Shown here: positions 16,023 to 25,067 of the stretch, piece by piece
How positions within the stretch are numbered: the first letter of the stretch is position 1
How the letters are laid out: each line of letters opens with the position of its first letter
Origin: CBFIGX01 sp965662265
GTDB lineage: Bacteria > Bacteroidota > Bacteroidia > Flavobacteriales > UBA7430
Direction: 5' to 3'
Length of the DNA stretch: 64,000 bases
Assembly: GCA_965662265.1 (NCBI GenBank)
Contig: CBFIGX010000008.1
Span: 1 to 64,000, forward strand
Notes under the pieces: generated by a model
Told to the model about the DNA's origin: nothing
What the model saw: only the letters and a program-made list of their open reading frames with translations
Databases searched by the model: none
Position numbers and translations under genes: made by a program

Positions 16023-18236
16023 ATGATTAAACGATTTCTTGTTCTTTGTGGATTTCTGTCCCTATTAACTTGTTGTAAAAAGAGTAACAGCTCATCTTCA
16101 ATAATCCCTCAAGTACAAGAAATCGAAACATATAGCTCGTATTTTGATATTTCATCTTTTGAAATTTATGCAGATTCAATTTGCTTAAAAAGTGCAGAAC
16201 TATTAATCCTTGAGCTTAATAAGCTTGACTATGCTGTAGATTCAGCTCGTTTGTTTAAAGACCCCATTTCAACTCAAAGTATTAATTTAATTGTAGACAC
16301 ATCGCTGTCTTTAAATCCTGAATATTACGAACTTAAAATCAGTAAAGACTATATTCTTATAAAAGGAACAACCTATAAAGGAGTATTACATGGTATATAT
16401 TCGCTACTACAGCTACTACCTGGAAGTTTAGGTGTAAAGGATTCTAAAATCCCCTGTTTAACAATAAATGATTATCCAAAGTTTAAATGGAGAGGCTTTT
16501 TACTTGATTGTAGCAGAAATTTCATGAAAGTTGACTTTATAAAACGATATATCGATTTATTAGCTTATCATAAAATGAATATTCTACATTGGCATCTTAC
16601 AGATGATCAGGGATGGAGGATTCAGATTAAACAATATCCAGAGTTAACAAATATTGGAGCTTGGAGAAAACAAAAAGATGGAAGCATTTACGGTGGTTTT
16701 TACACTCAAGAACAGATAAAAGAGGTTGTAGAATATGCATTATTTAGAGGTGTAACTGTAGTGCCCGAAATTGAACTACCTGGGCATAGCTTAGCTGCTC
16801 TTGCAGCTTACCCAAATTACTCATGCACAGGAGGACCTTTTGAAGTGGAAAATGATTGGGGCGTTTTTAAAGAGATTTATTGCGCTGGAAATGACAGTAC
16901 TTTCATTTTTTTAGAAAATATTCTCGATGAAGTAATCGATTTATTTCCCTCAAAATATATACATATAGGAGGTGATGAGGCTCCTAAATATAGATGGGAA
17001 AATTGCTCTAAATGCCAAAAGAGGATAAATGATGAGGAATTATTAGACGAACATCAATTACAGGCTTATTTTATCAAAAGAATTTCAAACTACCTTCAAT
17101 CTAAAGGTAAAAACCTTATTGGATGGGACGAAATTCTAGATGGTGGGTTAGCAGAAGGGGCAACAGTACAGTCGTGGAGAAGTTTTGATGGCGCGATAGA
17201 AGCCGCCAAATTAGGACATGATGCCATTGTATCTCCTACATCTCATGCTTATTTTGATTATGATTTATCAGCTATCGATTTGCAAAAGGTATATAATTTT
17301 AATCCAATCCCTGACACATTAAATGCTGATGAAAAGAAATATATTATAGGTGGCGAATGTAATATGTGGACAGAGAGAGTACCTCAGAATACAGTAGACT
17401 CAAAGGTATTTCCAAGAATACTTGCAATGGCTGAAATTTTATGGAAATATCCTAAAAATAAAAACTATGACAATTTCTACAACAGAGTACAAGAACACTA
17501 TAAAAGGCTAGATGAATTAGGGGTTAACTATGGCTTGGAAACTTTACCAATTGCATTTGACTCAAAATATATGAAAGACTCTTTTCATGTTTCATTAACT
17601 CCCGGAAATAATAATTTAGAGGTATTTTATAAATTAGATAATTACAATTCCATTACATACGATTCTACTTTTTCACTAAAGGGAAATCATACCATTAAAG
17701 CGTGGTCTGAGAAGAATTCAAAGATATACGGAGATACCATTGAATTTGATTTATACGCTCACAAAGGTTTAAACGCTCAACTTTCTGGACTTCACAATTA
17801 TGATGCTAGTTATGCCGGAGGTGGAGACAACTCTATTAAAGACGGAGTAAGAGGAAGTCAAAATTTTAGAGACGGAAGATGGCAAGGCTACTTTGGACAA
17901 GATTTTTCTGCCACCTACAAGTTCAGTCAAGAACAAAGTATTGATACTGTTATATGTTCCTTCTATCAATACAACTTATCGTGGATATTTATTCCTAAAA
18001 AAATTATAGTTTACACCTCACTAGACGGCACAAATTACTTCAATAAAGCAGAGTACTTCCCAAATGTAAACCCAAAAAAAGAGGGTTCATTCTACAGAGA
18101 GTTTGTAATAGATTTTAATGAAGTTAAAGCAAATTACATAAAAGTTAAAGCGATGAGTATTGGTAAATGTCCTGAATGGCACCCAGCATCAGGAGCAGAC
18201 TCTTGGCTTTTTATTGATGAAATTAGAATACATTAA
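16023..18236 (+). CDS. GH20 beta-N-acetylhexosaminidase, lipoprotein
   Basis: This is a 737-residue exo-beta-N-acetylhexosaminidase (family 20), which removes terminal GlcNAc or GalNAc. It is a lipoprotein (LLTCCKK). A small alpha/beta domain comes first, then the TIM barrel with HWHLTDDQGWRI and the catalytic pair Asp318-Glu319 in GGDEAP. The last 150 residues or so form an F5/8 type C-like domain with YAGGGDNS, WQGYFG and SWIFIPK, similar to the end of the GH92 enzyme of the same locus. It is the last gene of the glycan cluster, 15 bases after the kinase. Confidence 0.92.
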   Translation: MIKRFLVLCGFLSLLTCCKKSNSSSSIIPQVQEIETYSSYFDISSFEIYADSICLKSAELLILELNKLDYAVDSARLFKDPISTQSINLIVDTSLSLNPEYYELKISKDYILIKGTTYKGVLHGIYSLLQLLPGSLGVKDSKIPCLTINDYPKFKWRGFLLDCSRNFMKVDFIKRYIDLLAYHKMNILHWHLTDDQGWRIQIKQYPELTNIGAWRKQKDGSIYGGFYTQEQIKEVVEYALFRGVTVVPEIELPGHSLAALAAYPNYSCTGGPFEVENDWGVFKEIYCAGNDSTFIFLENILDEVIDLFPSKYIHIGGDEAPKYRWENCSKCQKRINDEELLDEHQLQAYFIKRISNYLQSKGKNLIGWDEILDGGLAEGATVQSWRSFDGAIEAAKLGHDAIVSPTSHAYFDYDLSAIDLQKVYNFNPIPDTLNADEKKYIIGGECNMWTERVPQNTVDSKVFPRILAMAEILWKYPKNKNYDNFYNRVQEHYKRLDELGVNYGLETLPIAFDSKYMKDSFHVSLTPGNNNLEVFYKLDNYNSITYDSTFSLKGNHTIKAWSEKNSKIYGDTIEFDLYAHKGLNAQLSGLHNYDASYAGGGDNSIKDGVRGSQNFRDGRWQGYFGQDFSATYKFSQEQSIDTVICSFYQYNLSWIFIPKKIIVYTSLDGTNYFNKAEYFPNVNPKKEGSFYREFVIDFNEVKANYIKVKAMSIGKCPEWHPASGADSWLFIDEIRIH

Positions 18237-18317
18237 CAAATCTCTTTAATACAGGATACAAACTAAGAGAGAATTGAATATTTGTTATGTATCATCAAAG
18301 TCTGCACCTATTTTAAC

Positions 18318-18347
18318 TTGTTAGATCTACCAAATTTCCTATTTTTG
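18318..18347 (+). promoter_or_regulatory. Bacteroidota-type promoter for the transsulfuration operon
   Basis: TTG (18318-18320) and TATTTTTG (18340-18347, matching TAnnTTTG) are separated by exactly 19 bases, the consensus of the primary sigma factor in this phylum. Transcription should start near 18352, giving a leader of about 125 bases before the first structural gene. Confidence 0.75.
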
Positions 18348-18357
18348 CAAAGCAATT

Positions 18358-18423
18358 ATGAACAAGTACAACACACCTAATTTTTGCTTCAAATATCACT
18401 CATTGTTTAAGTATAAATTGTAA
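18358..18423 (+). CDS. Possible 21-residue leader peptide
   Basis: An ATG a few bases after the predicted transcription start opens a 21-codon frame (MNKYNTPNFCFKYHSLFKYKL) that ends 17 bases before a strong terminator hairpin. It includes a single cysteine codon at position 10 and several Phe and Tyr codons. Position suggests a role in attenuation of the cysteine/methionine genes, but nothing shows that it is translated, and one Cys codon would be a weak sensor. Confidence 0.3.
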   Translation: MNKYNTPNFCFKYHSLFKYKL

Positions 18424-18440
18424 AGTGAATACAATTCATA

Positions 18441-18467
18441 ACCTATCCTATTGGATAGGTTTTTTTA
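18441..18467 (+). terminator. Terminator hairpin in the leader of the transsulfuration operon
   Basis: ACCTATCC (18441-18448) and GGATAGGT (18453-18460) form a perfect eight-base stem with a TATT loop and a run of seven T. It lies 11-37 bases before the start codon and downstream of the predicted promoter, so transcripts must pass it to reach the genes. That is the layout of an attenuator or riboswitch expression platform. If the real promoter lies further downstream, it would simply be a terminator for the upstream region. Confidence 0.65.
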
Positions 18468-18477
18468 ATAAATAAGT

Positions 18478-19509
18478 ATGAAAAAATTTAATCAGAATAT
18501 TCTTGATGTCATTGGCAATACACCCATTATTAAACTTAATAGTGTTGCTAATAAAGTTAATTCTGACATCTATGTAAAATTAGAATATCTAAATCCTGGG
18601 GGTTCAATAAAGGATAGAATGGGAGTTTACTTGTGTCAAAAAGCTGTAGAGAGAGGTGAACTAAAAGCAGGGGGAACAATTATAGAATCAACTTCTGGTA
18701 ATACAGGAGTAGGAATTGCACTTTTTGCTGCTACTCATGGCTATAAATGCGTGTTTGTAATGGCAGATAAACAATCTCAAGAAAAAATTAACAACCTTAA
18801 AGCTTACGGTGCAAAGGTTATTGTATGCCCTACCAATGTAGAACCAGATGATCCTCGGTCTTATTATAGCGTTGCTGCCAAGCTTGCAGAGTTGCCAAAT
18901 TCAATTTATCTAGATCAGTATGGAAATATGGATAATGGACAATCTCATTTTGAAATTACTGGACCTGAAATTTACGAACAAACTCAAGGAGATTTTGACA
19001 CCTTAATTGCTGGTATTGGAACAGGGGGTACAATTTCTGGCTGCTCAAGGTTTCTAAAAACTAAAATGCCAAATCTTAAAACTGTTGCTATAGACTGTGA
19101 AGGTTCCATTTTAAAAGAATATCATGAAACAGGAAAAAAGGGACAAGCCTACAGCTACCTAGTAGAGGGTATTGGAGAAGATTTCATCCCTAAAAATGTC
19201 TTATTCGATCAAATTGATGAAATGGTTAGGGTAGGAGACGAGGAGTCTTTTCATATGACTAGAAAAATGCTTAGAGAAGAGGGTATTTATGCCGGAGGAT
19301 CATGTGGCTCTGCTGTTGTAGGCGCTATTAGATATGCCGAAAGACTAGACGTACCTGAACGTATTTTGGTGATTTTACCTGATTCAGGAAATAGATATGC
19401 TTCAAAAATATATAACGACAAATGGATGATAGAAAATGGCTATCTCCAATCTGATAAAGTTAATGATGAGTTAGACCAACAAATTGATTCTGTTTTAAGA
19501 AATGAATAA
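18478..19509 (+). CDS. Cystathionine beta-synthase / cysteine synthase
   Basis: This is a 343-residue PLP enzyme of the cysteine synthase fold. Lys45 in GGSIKDR binds PLP, STSGNTG contacts the substrate, and GIGTGGTISG holds the phosphate. The stretches PRSYYSVAAKLA and LDQYGNMDNGQSHFEITGPEI look more like cystathionine beta-synthase than plain O-acetylserine sulfhydrylase. There is no heme domain or CBS regulatory pair, as is common in bacterial forms. The next gene (cystathionine gamma-lyase/synthase type) overlaps its end by eight bases, so the pair probably converts homocysteine and serine to cysteine. Confidence 0.85.
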   Translation: MKKFNQNILDVIGNTPIIKLNSVANKVNSDIYVKLEYLNPGGSIKDRMGVYLCQKAVERGELKAGGTIIESTSGNTGVGIALFAATHGYKCVFVMADKQSQEKINNLKAYGAKVIVCPTNVEPDDPRSYYSVAAKLAELPNSIYLDQYGNMDNGQSHFEITGPEIYEQTQGDFDTLIAGIGTGGTISGCSRFLKTKMPNLKTVAIDCEGSILKEYHETGKKGQAYSYLVEGIGEDFIPKNVLFDQIDEMVRVGDEESFHMTRKMLREEGIYAGGSCGSAVVGAIRYAERLDVPERILVILPDSGNRYASKIYNDKWMIENGYLQSDKVNDELDQQIDSVLRNE

Positions 19510-20671
19510 ACCAAAAAAACTTCAAAAAGCGACTCAGGTAATACATGTGGGGAATCACCCCGACCCATCAACTGGGGCTGTAATTCCTCCTATTTATCAA
19601 ACATCAACATTTGTACAATCTAGTCCTGGCAAACACCAAGGCTATGAATACACTCGTTCTCATAACCCTACAAGAACCCGTTTAGAAGAATGTTTAGCTG
19701 CCTTAGAAGACGCCAAACATTGCCTCGTCACCTCTAGTGGGATGTCTTCTGTGTCCTTAATACTTCAATCCTTCCCTCAAGGCTCTAAAATATTATGTGG
19801 TGATGATGTGTATGGAGGTACATTTCGTATACTAAACTCAGTATACAATGATCGTTTTGAAATAAAACACGTGAATACTACAAACCTCGATATCGTAAAT
19901 GAAGTTATTAAAGAGTATAAACCTGATTTGATTTGGCTTGAATCGCCAACAAATCCTATGTTACACATAAGTGATATCAAAGCGATTTGTAATAGCGCAC
20001 ATACCATAAGCGCAAAAGTTGTTGTAGACAATACTTTTATGAGCCCCTATTTCCAAAACCCATTAAATTTAGGAGCAGACATTGTATTACATTCTTTAAC
20101 TAAATACATAAATGGACATAGTGATATTATTGGTGGTGCAATTATGTTAAATGAAGACGAGATATACGATCGTCTATGGTATCTTCAAAACTCTATTGGC
20201 CCAAGCCAATCTCCTTTTGACAGTTGGCTTGTCTTAAGAGGAGTAAAGACCTTAGCCTTAAGAATGAAGACACATGAAAGTAATGCTCTTGAAATCGCTA
20301 AATTTCTTGAGGGACATTCTGGTATTGAAAAAGTAATATACCCAGGCTTAAAATCACACCCTCAGTATTTACTTGCAAAACAACAAATGTCTGGTTTTGG
20401 AGGGATGATGGGTGTGTATTTAAAAGGTAATCTAGAAGACAGTAGACAATTTTTAGAAAAAGTTAACTTATTTGTCCTAGCAGAAAGTTTAGGTGGTGTA
20501 GAAAGTTTAATAGAACACCCTGCTATAATGACTCACGCATCTGTTCCTATTGCAGAAAGAACGAAGCTTGGTATAACTGATAATTTTATACGATTGTCAG
20601 TTGGCGTTGAAGATGTGAATGATTTGATACTTGATTTAAGTGAAGCTTTGCAATCAATTAATGCAAAATAA
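19502..20671 (+). CDS. Cystathionine gamma-lyase / gamma-synthase family
   Basis: This is a 389-residue PLP enzyme of the Cys/Met metabolism family. PLP Lys201 lies in SLTKYINGHSD; YEYTRSHNPTRT near the N-terminus and LGGVESLIEHPA near the end are family signatures. Sequence alone does not cleanly separate lyase from synthase; pairing with a cystathionine beta-synthase-type gene argues for gamma-lyase (cystathionine to cysteine). The start codon lies within the last codons of the upstream gene, which implies translational coupling. Confidence 0.88.
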   Translation: MNKPKKLQKATQVIHVGNHPDPSTGAVIPPIYQTSTFVQSSPGKHQGYEYTRSHNPTRTRLEECLAALEDAKHCLVTSSGMSSVSLILQSFPQGSKILCGDDVYGGTFRILNSVYNDRFEIKHVNTTNLDIVNEVIKEYKPDLIWLESPTNPMLHISDIKAICNSAHTISAKVVVDNTFMSPYFQNPLNLGADIVLHSLTKYINGHSDIIGGAIMLNEDEIYDRLWYLQNSIGPSQSPFDSWLVLRGVKTLALRMKTHESNALEIAKFLEGHSGIEKVIYPGLKSHPQYLLAKQQMSGFGGMMGVYLKGNLEDSRQFLEKVNLFVLAESLGGVESLIEHPAIMTHASVPIAERTKLGITDNFIRLSVGVEDVNDLILDLSEALQSINAK

Positions 20672-20699
20672 AACTTGTACTTTTTGCCTGCTACCAGAA

Positions 20700-21620
20700 T
20701 TAGAGTTCTTGCATTAAAACTTGATAGAGCTTAATCATTTGATTAACATCTTCTTTATGAACCTTTTCGTCTGGTGTATGAACATTGTCCTCTGGAGCTC
20801 CTACGAAACACCAATCAAATGGGTATGAAGATTTTTGCAGACCGTTTCCATCAGACCCACCAGCATCTTCTACTTCAAGTTGGTACTTTACATCATGACT
20901 AGTTGCAATATTTATAATTTTACGTACAAATGATTTTCTTGGGATCCCTGAATCGCGCATAGAAATGGCAACACCTTGTCCATGAAGGACACCAGGAGTT
21001 ACCCATGTAATGTCAGAGATTAAAGCTTGTCTCACCATCCATTTTTCATAAATATACTTTCCTAAATAACCTACGGAGCCGCCTCCAGTTTCTTCCCAAC
21101 AAGAAAATACGATCACACCATTTTCTAGTGTTTCAGCAATTTTCAATGCGTTCCACACTCCTAAACGATTATCCATATAACAGTTTTGGATATAGTTTTC
21201 ATCTTCTCGCCAATTAGGTTTAAAAGTTAAATTGGTTCCTCGATCTATATCTCTATCAAGCTTATATGTAGGCTTTTTAGTCTCTTGATTTACTATTAAT
21301 TCTGTTTCAATTGGGCCATGGGAATCTTCACCAATAAGTTGTATTCCAGAAACTAATCTTGGGCCACCTAGTTTAACTAACTCCTTACCGTATCTAACAG
21401 TAAAACCTATAGAGTCCATATGAGCAAAAATTGCTGTTCGTGGTTGCCCAAACTTTAATATCAAACAATCTTGGAATTCAGCACCATGAACCAACTCTGG
21501 CTGTACCTTCCAATTTGATTTGTTTTCCTGAACATAATTAATTATGAAGTTTTTAAGAATACCTTCATCTCCTGCAGGGGCATGAATTTCTTGTAACTTT
21601 TTTAATAATGAATAATCCAT
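20700..21620 (-). CDS. M42-type metallopeptidase
   Basis: This is a 306-residue cytoplasmic metallopeptidase resembling M42 aminopeptidases. The metal ligands are visible in order: His of AHMDSIGF, Asp of YMDNRLG, Glu-Glu of CWEETGGGS, Asp of LISDITW, and a final His near VHTPDEKV. It is slightly shorter than typical M42 enzymes (about 340-360 residues). It is the last gene of a minus-strand run after ribD, a permease and a YigZ-like gene, with an 11-base gap. It may trim peptides, but the substrate is not evident. Confidence 0.78.
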   Translation of the reverse strand: MDYSLLKKLQEIHAPAGDEGILKNFIINYVQENKSNWKVQPELVHGAEFQDCLILKFGQPRTAIFAHMDSIGFTVRYGKELVKLGGPRLVSGIQLIGEDSHGPIETELIVNQETKKPTYKLDRDIDRGTNLTFKPNWREDENYIQNCYMDNRLGVWNALKIAETLENGVIVFSCWEETGGGSVGYLGKYIYEKWMVRQALISDITWVTPGVLHGQGVAISMRDSGIPRKSFVRKIINIATSHDVKYQLEVEDAGGSDGNGLQKSSYPFDWCFVGAPEDNVHTPDEKVHKEDVNQMIKLYQVLMQEL

Positions 21621-21631
21621 AGGTTTAATTA

Positions 21632-22246
21632 CTATTTATCTAACTTATTAATTACTATATTTTTTAAGCCACTAAACTTTTCTCTGGCTTTACATGCATC
21701 ATTACGCCTTATTTTAAATTGAATTTTACAATCTAACTCCATTATTTGTTGGCTAATTTCTACATCTAGTTCTTTTATAAACCTCATAACAGTATTCATT
21801 TCAGGGTATCCAAAAGACACCTCAAATACATCATCAATTGTACACTCAACAATATGTGCATGATTTAAAGCATCCAGAGCCGCATACTTGTATGCATTCA
21901 TCATTCCTCCAACACCAAGTTTAGTTCCTCCAAAATACCGAACTACTACTACAGCAATTTGAGTCAACTCTTTCGCATCAATTTGACCGAGTATAGGTTT
22001 TCCTGCCGCGTTAGTAGGTTCACCATCATCATTGGCTCTATATATTGAATAATCTTGTTTAAAACGATAAGCATAACAATAATGTCTTGCTGTATGGTGA
22101 GTTTTCTTTAGAATATCGATTTGCTCCTTTAACGCAATTTCTGAAGTCATTGGATATGCATAAGCAAAAAACTTAGAACCACGATCTTTAAAAAAACCTT
22201 CACTAGATTTTTTTATAGTTTTATATGAGTCCTTAGGTTCTGACAT
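21632..22246 (-). CDS. YigZ/IMPACT family protein
   Basis: This is a 204-residue protein of the YigZ/IMPACT (UPF0029) family. The N-terminal domain shows FFAYAYPM, HHTARHYCYAYR, DDGEPTNAAGKPIL and VVRYFGGTKLGVGGM; a smaller ferredoxin-like domain follows. Members bind nucleic acids or ribosomes, with a poorly defined role in translation. It begins directly after the permease gene's last base, in one minus-strand operon. Confidence 0.9.
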   Translation of the reverse strand: MSEPKDSYKTIKKSSEGFFKDRGSKFFAYAYPMTSEIALKEQIDILKKTHHTARHYCYAYRFKQDYSIYRANDDGEPTNAAGKPILGQIDAKELTQIAVVVVRYFGGTKLGVGGMMNAYKYAALDALNHAHIVECTIDDVFEVSFGYPEMNTVMRFIKELDVEISQQIMELDCKIQFKIRRNDACKAREKFSGLKNIVINKLDK

Positions 22247-23110
22247 TTACGAAATACTTATCAAGAATATTGCTAGTAGAGCAAGTAAAACACCAAAATA
22301 ATTTTTTTTACTTAGATGTTCTTTAAAAAAAATCCTTGCAAATATAGCCGTTGCTATTACAATTCCCATGTTATTAATAGGAAATACTAGAGTACTCTCG
22401 GGGTAATAATTCAATGCATTAAAAAAGAAAATTAATGATATTACATTAGGGATTCCTAGAATTACTCCTCCTATTACATTTTTTAATACAATCTGTGAGC
22501 CTGTAAAATATCTTATCAGTAAAAATGGAAAAGCTATTACGGCGGCAATTCCATATAAGCTAGCACTAAATACAAGGTCTAAGTTGTTATCTACGATAGA
22601 ATAATGATCTTGACTATAAATTAATAAAGTATCTAAAACTCCCGTTCCCACAAATATCAATAAGGCAATAAGTATAGATGTTTTACTCGCACTACTATCC
22701 ACACTCTTTTTAGAAGTAAAATAAATTGATACTAACGCAACAATGATTCCTGTTAATTTAATAATGCTAAAAGAATCCTTGTAAAATAAGAAGCCAAATA
22801 ATACCGGTATTGCTAATGAAAGTTTACTTGCTACAGAAGTAATAGAAACACCAATTTTTTGGGCAGAGTAACCAATCAAATTAAATAAGCAAATGAATAA
22901 AAAGCCAATACATAATGCGAGAAGGAACCAGTCTTGATTAATAATTTTTTCAGGTGGCAAGGGCTCATCAATCAATAGATAGCAAAGAATTGATGCTGTG
23001 ATGTAATTGAAACTTATAACTTGAAATAAATCTAATTTGTAGTCTTCAAACTTCTTAAATAGTAGCACCAAAGAAGTTGTAAATAGTATACTTAAAAGTA
23101 AATATATCAC
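22247..23110 (-). CDS. EamA/DMT-type membrane transporter
   Basis: This is a 287-residue inner-membrane protein with about ten hydrophobic helices arranged as two repeats, typical of drug/metabolite (EamA-like) transporters. Examples of conserved positions are GYSAQKIGVSITSVASKLSL at about residue 80 and the final PINNMGIV and F-F-K-E-H-L segments. The start overlaps the end of ribD by four bases. The substrate is unknown. Confidence 0.8.
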   Translation of the reverse strand: MIYLLLSILFTTSLVLLFKKFEDYKLDLFQVISFNYITASILCYLLIDEPLPPEKIINQDWFLLALCIGFLFICLFNLIGYSAQKIGVSITSVASKLSLAIPVLFGFLFYKDSFSIIKLTGIIVALVSIYFTSKKSVDSSASKTSILIALLIFVGTGVLDTLLIYSQDHYSIVDNNLDLVFSASLYGIAAVIAFPFLLIRYFTGSQIVLKNVIGGVILGIPNVISLIFFFNALNYYPESTLVFPINNMGIVIATAIFARIFFKEHLSKKNYFGVLLALLAIFLISIS

Positions 23111-24141
23111 CTTAAGATAAAAATTAAGTTATCGTTAGAAACAAATTGAGATGAATGTTCTCTTCCAGTAATTTGTGGAGCTTTAATTCCTTGGACTAGT
23201 TTGTTTGGAGATATAAATACTCTTGCTTCATCCCAAAGCTCTAAATCAATAAAAGACTGTAACGTTTGTTTACCTCCTTCGATAATTATGGACTGTATGT
23301 TTCTGGTAAAAAGATCTAGTAACAAAGATTGATGTAAATGGTTAAAGTCAATGGTGGCATAAATAATACCATCTGCTATATATTGTGTATTCTTTTCGGT
23401 ATACACTAAAGTGGGAACACTTTTATCAAAAAGAGCTAAATCTTTAGAGAGTCTTAAGCTTTTATCAAGCACTATTCTTAAGGGTTGATTACCTTCCGCT
23501 AATCTTGCTGTAAGCTTTGGGTTATCCATTTCTGCTGTATTGGTACCTACTAGAATGGCTTGTTCTTCTGTGCGCCATTGATGTACAAGTTTTTTTGAAT
23601 CACTAGAGCTGATCCAATAAGGCTTTCTTTTTTCTTGATGAAGAGGTGCAATAAATCCATCTTTAGATTCAGCCCATTTAAGGATGATGTATGGTCTTAA
23701 TTTTTGATGAAAAGTAAAAAATCGTTTGTGAGATGCTATACACTCATTTTGTAACACCCCCACCTTTACATTCAATCCAGCATCAGTCATCATTTTTATA
23801 CCACTTCCAGAGACCTCAGAAAAAGGATCTACACAGCCTACAACTACGTTGGGAATATCATAATCTATGATTAATTTTGCACAGGGTGGAGTTTTTCCAT
23901 AATGAGAACAAGGTTCTAAATTAACGTAAATTGTAGAATCATTAAGAAGAGATTTGTCTTTTACCGAAAGAACAGCATTAACCTCAGCATGTGCTTCACC
24001 AGCACATTTATGCCACCCTTCACCAATAATTTTATCCTGATGAACTATTACTGCACCAACCATAGGGTTAGGGTAGGTTTTACCTAAACCTAAACATGCC
24101 AAATCGAGGCATCTTTGCATATAAAATTCATCCCTTTTCAT
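23107..24141 (-). CDS. ribD: RibD, riboflavin deaminase/reductase
   Basis: This is a bifunctional riboflavin enzyme of 344 residues. The N-terminal cytidine-deaminase-like domain shows TYPNPMVGAVI, HAEVNAV and PCSHYGKTPPCAKLI (zinc ligands His, Cys, Cys); the C-terminal half is the NADPH-dependent reductase with ILKWAESKDG and IIEGGKQTLQ. The ATG at 24141 is preferred; an in-frame start at 24207 would overlap the divergent prmC gene and add 22 residues before the conserved start. It heads a minus-strand operon and shares a 36-base gap with prmC. Confidence 0.93.
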   Translation of the reverse strand: MKRDEFYMQRCLDLACLGLGKTYPNPMVGAVIVHQDKIIGEGWHKCAGEAHAEVNAVLSVKDKSLLNDSTIYVNLEPCSHYGKTPPCAKLIIDYDIPNVVVGCVDPFSEVSGSGIKMMTDAGLNVKVGVLQNECIASHKRFFTFHQKLRPYIILKWAESKDGFIAPLHQEKRKPYWISSSDSKKLVHQWRTEEQAILVGTNTAEMDNPKLTARLAEGNQPLRIVLDKSLRLSKDLALFDKSVPTLVYTEKNTQYIADGIIYATIDFNHLHQSLLLDLFTRNIQSIIIEGGKQTLQSFIDLELWDEARVFISPNKLVQGIKAPQITGREHSSQFVSNDNLIFILR

Positions 24142-24177
24142 GTGGTAAAAATAGTCAAAATGACTTAGTTTTAGACC

Positions 24178-25029
24178 ATGTATAAAATCAAAGACATAAA
24201 AGCTCATCTTTTCAATTCACTGGAAAAGGAATATCCAGATACAGAGATTCAAGGTTTTTATCGATTGATACTTGAAGAAATATTTAATTCCAACAGAAGT
24301 AATGCCATAATATATGGCGAAAACACCATTTCAGAACTTCAAAAATTAAAAATACAAGACGTAATTACTCAACTATCAAAAGGGAATCCGATTCAATACG
24401 TATTAGGATACAGCTGGTTTTATGAAAATAAATTCTTGGTTAATAATGATGTACTCATCCCTAGGCCAGAAACTGAAGAGTTAGTTCATTGGGTCTTACA
24501 ACATGATTTATCTGAAAAAAAACTCCTTGATATTGGTACAGGAAGTTCTTGCATATCGAGCAGTATTGCACTAAATAGTAAAGCCGTTGTTCATGCTCTA
24601 GATGTATCGAAAAATGCACTAGGCATAGCACAAATGAACGCAGAAAATTTAAAAGCAGAGGTGAAGTTTTTTTGTGCTGATATTTTATCTGACAAAATTC
24701 AAGATGAACTTGAAAACTACGACATTATTGTAAGCAACCCTCCTTATGTGTTAGAGTCTGATAAAAGTACCATGCGCTCAAATGTATTAGGTTATGAGCC
24801 ACATTTGGCATTATTTGTACCTGATGACAATTCTTTACTTTTTTATGAGAGAATTGTTAAGATTGCTGTAAATAAGCTTAATAAAGGTGGATTGATATTT
24901 TTCGAAATACACGAACAAAAAGGGAAAGATATTATTACCTTACTAAAAGATCACAAGTTTAATTCCATAGAGTTAAAAAAAGACTTTCAGAATAAAAATA
25001 GAATGGTAAAAGCCGTTTGGAAATTGTAA
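24178..25029 (+). CDS. prmC: PrmC, release factor glutamine methyltransferase
   Basis: This 283-residue SAM-dependent methyltransferase modifies the GGQ glutamine of peptide release factors. An N-terminal helical domain is followed by VLIPRPETEELV, the SAM loop LLDIGTGSSCIS and the catalytic NPPY in IVSNPPYVL. Length fits the family. It is transcribed divergently from ribD and is followed by ligA after 38 bases. Confidence 0.93.
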   Translation: MYKIKDIKAHLFNSLEKEYPDTEIQGFYRLILEEIFNSNRSNAIIYGENTISELQKLKIQDVITQLSKGNPIQYVLGYSWFYENKFLVNNDVLIPRPETEELVHWVLQHDLSEKKLLDIGTGSSCISSSIALNSKAVVHALDVSKNALGIAQMNAENLKAEVKFFCADILSDKIQDELENYDIIVSNPPYVLESDKSTMRSNVLGYEPHLALFVPDDNSLLFYERIVKIAVNKLNKGGLIFFEIHEQKGKDIITLLKDHKFNSIELKKDFQNKNRMVKAVWKL

Positions 25030-25067
25030 ATTGCTTCACAATCAAATTGACAATAAATAACAAGTTT

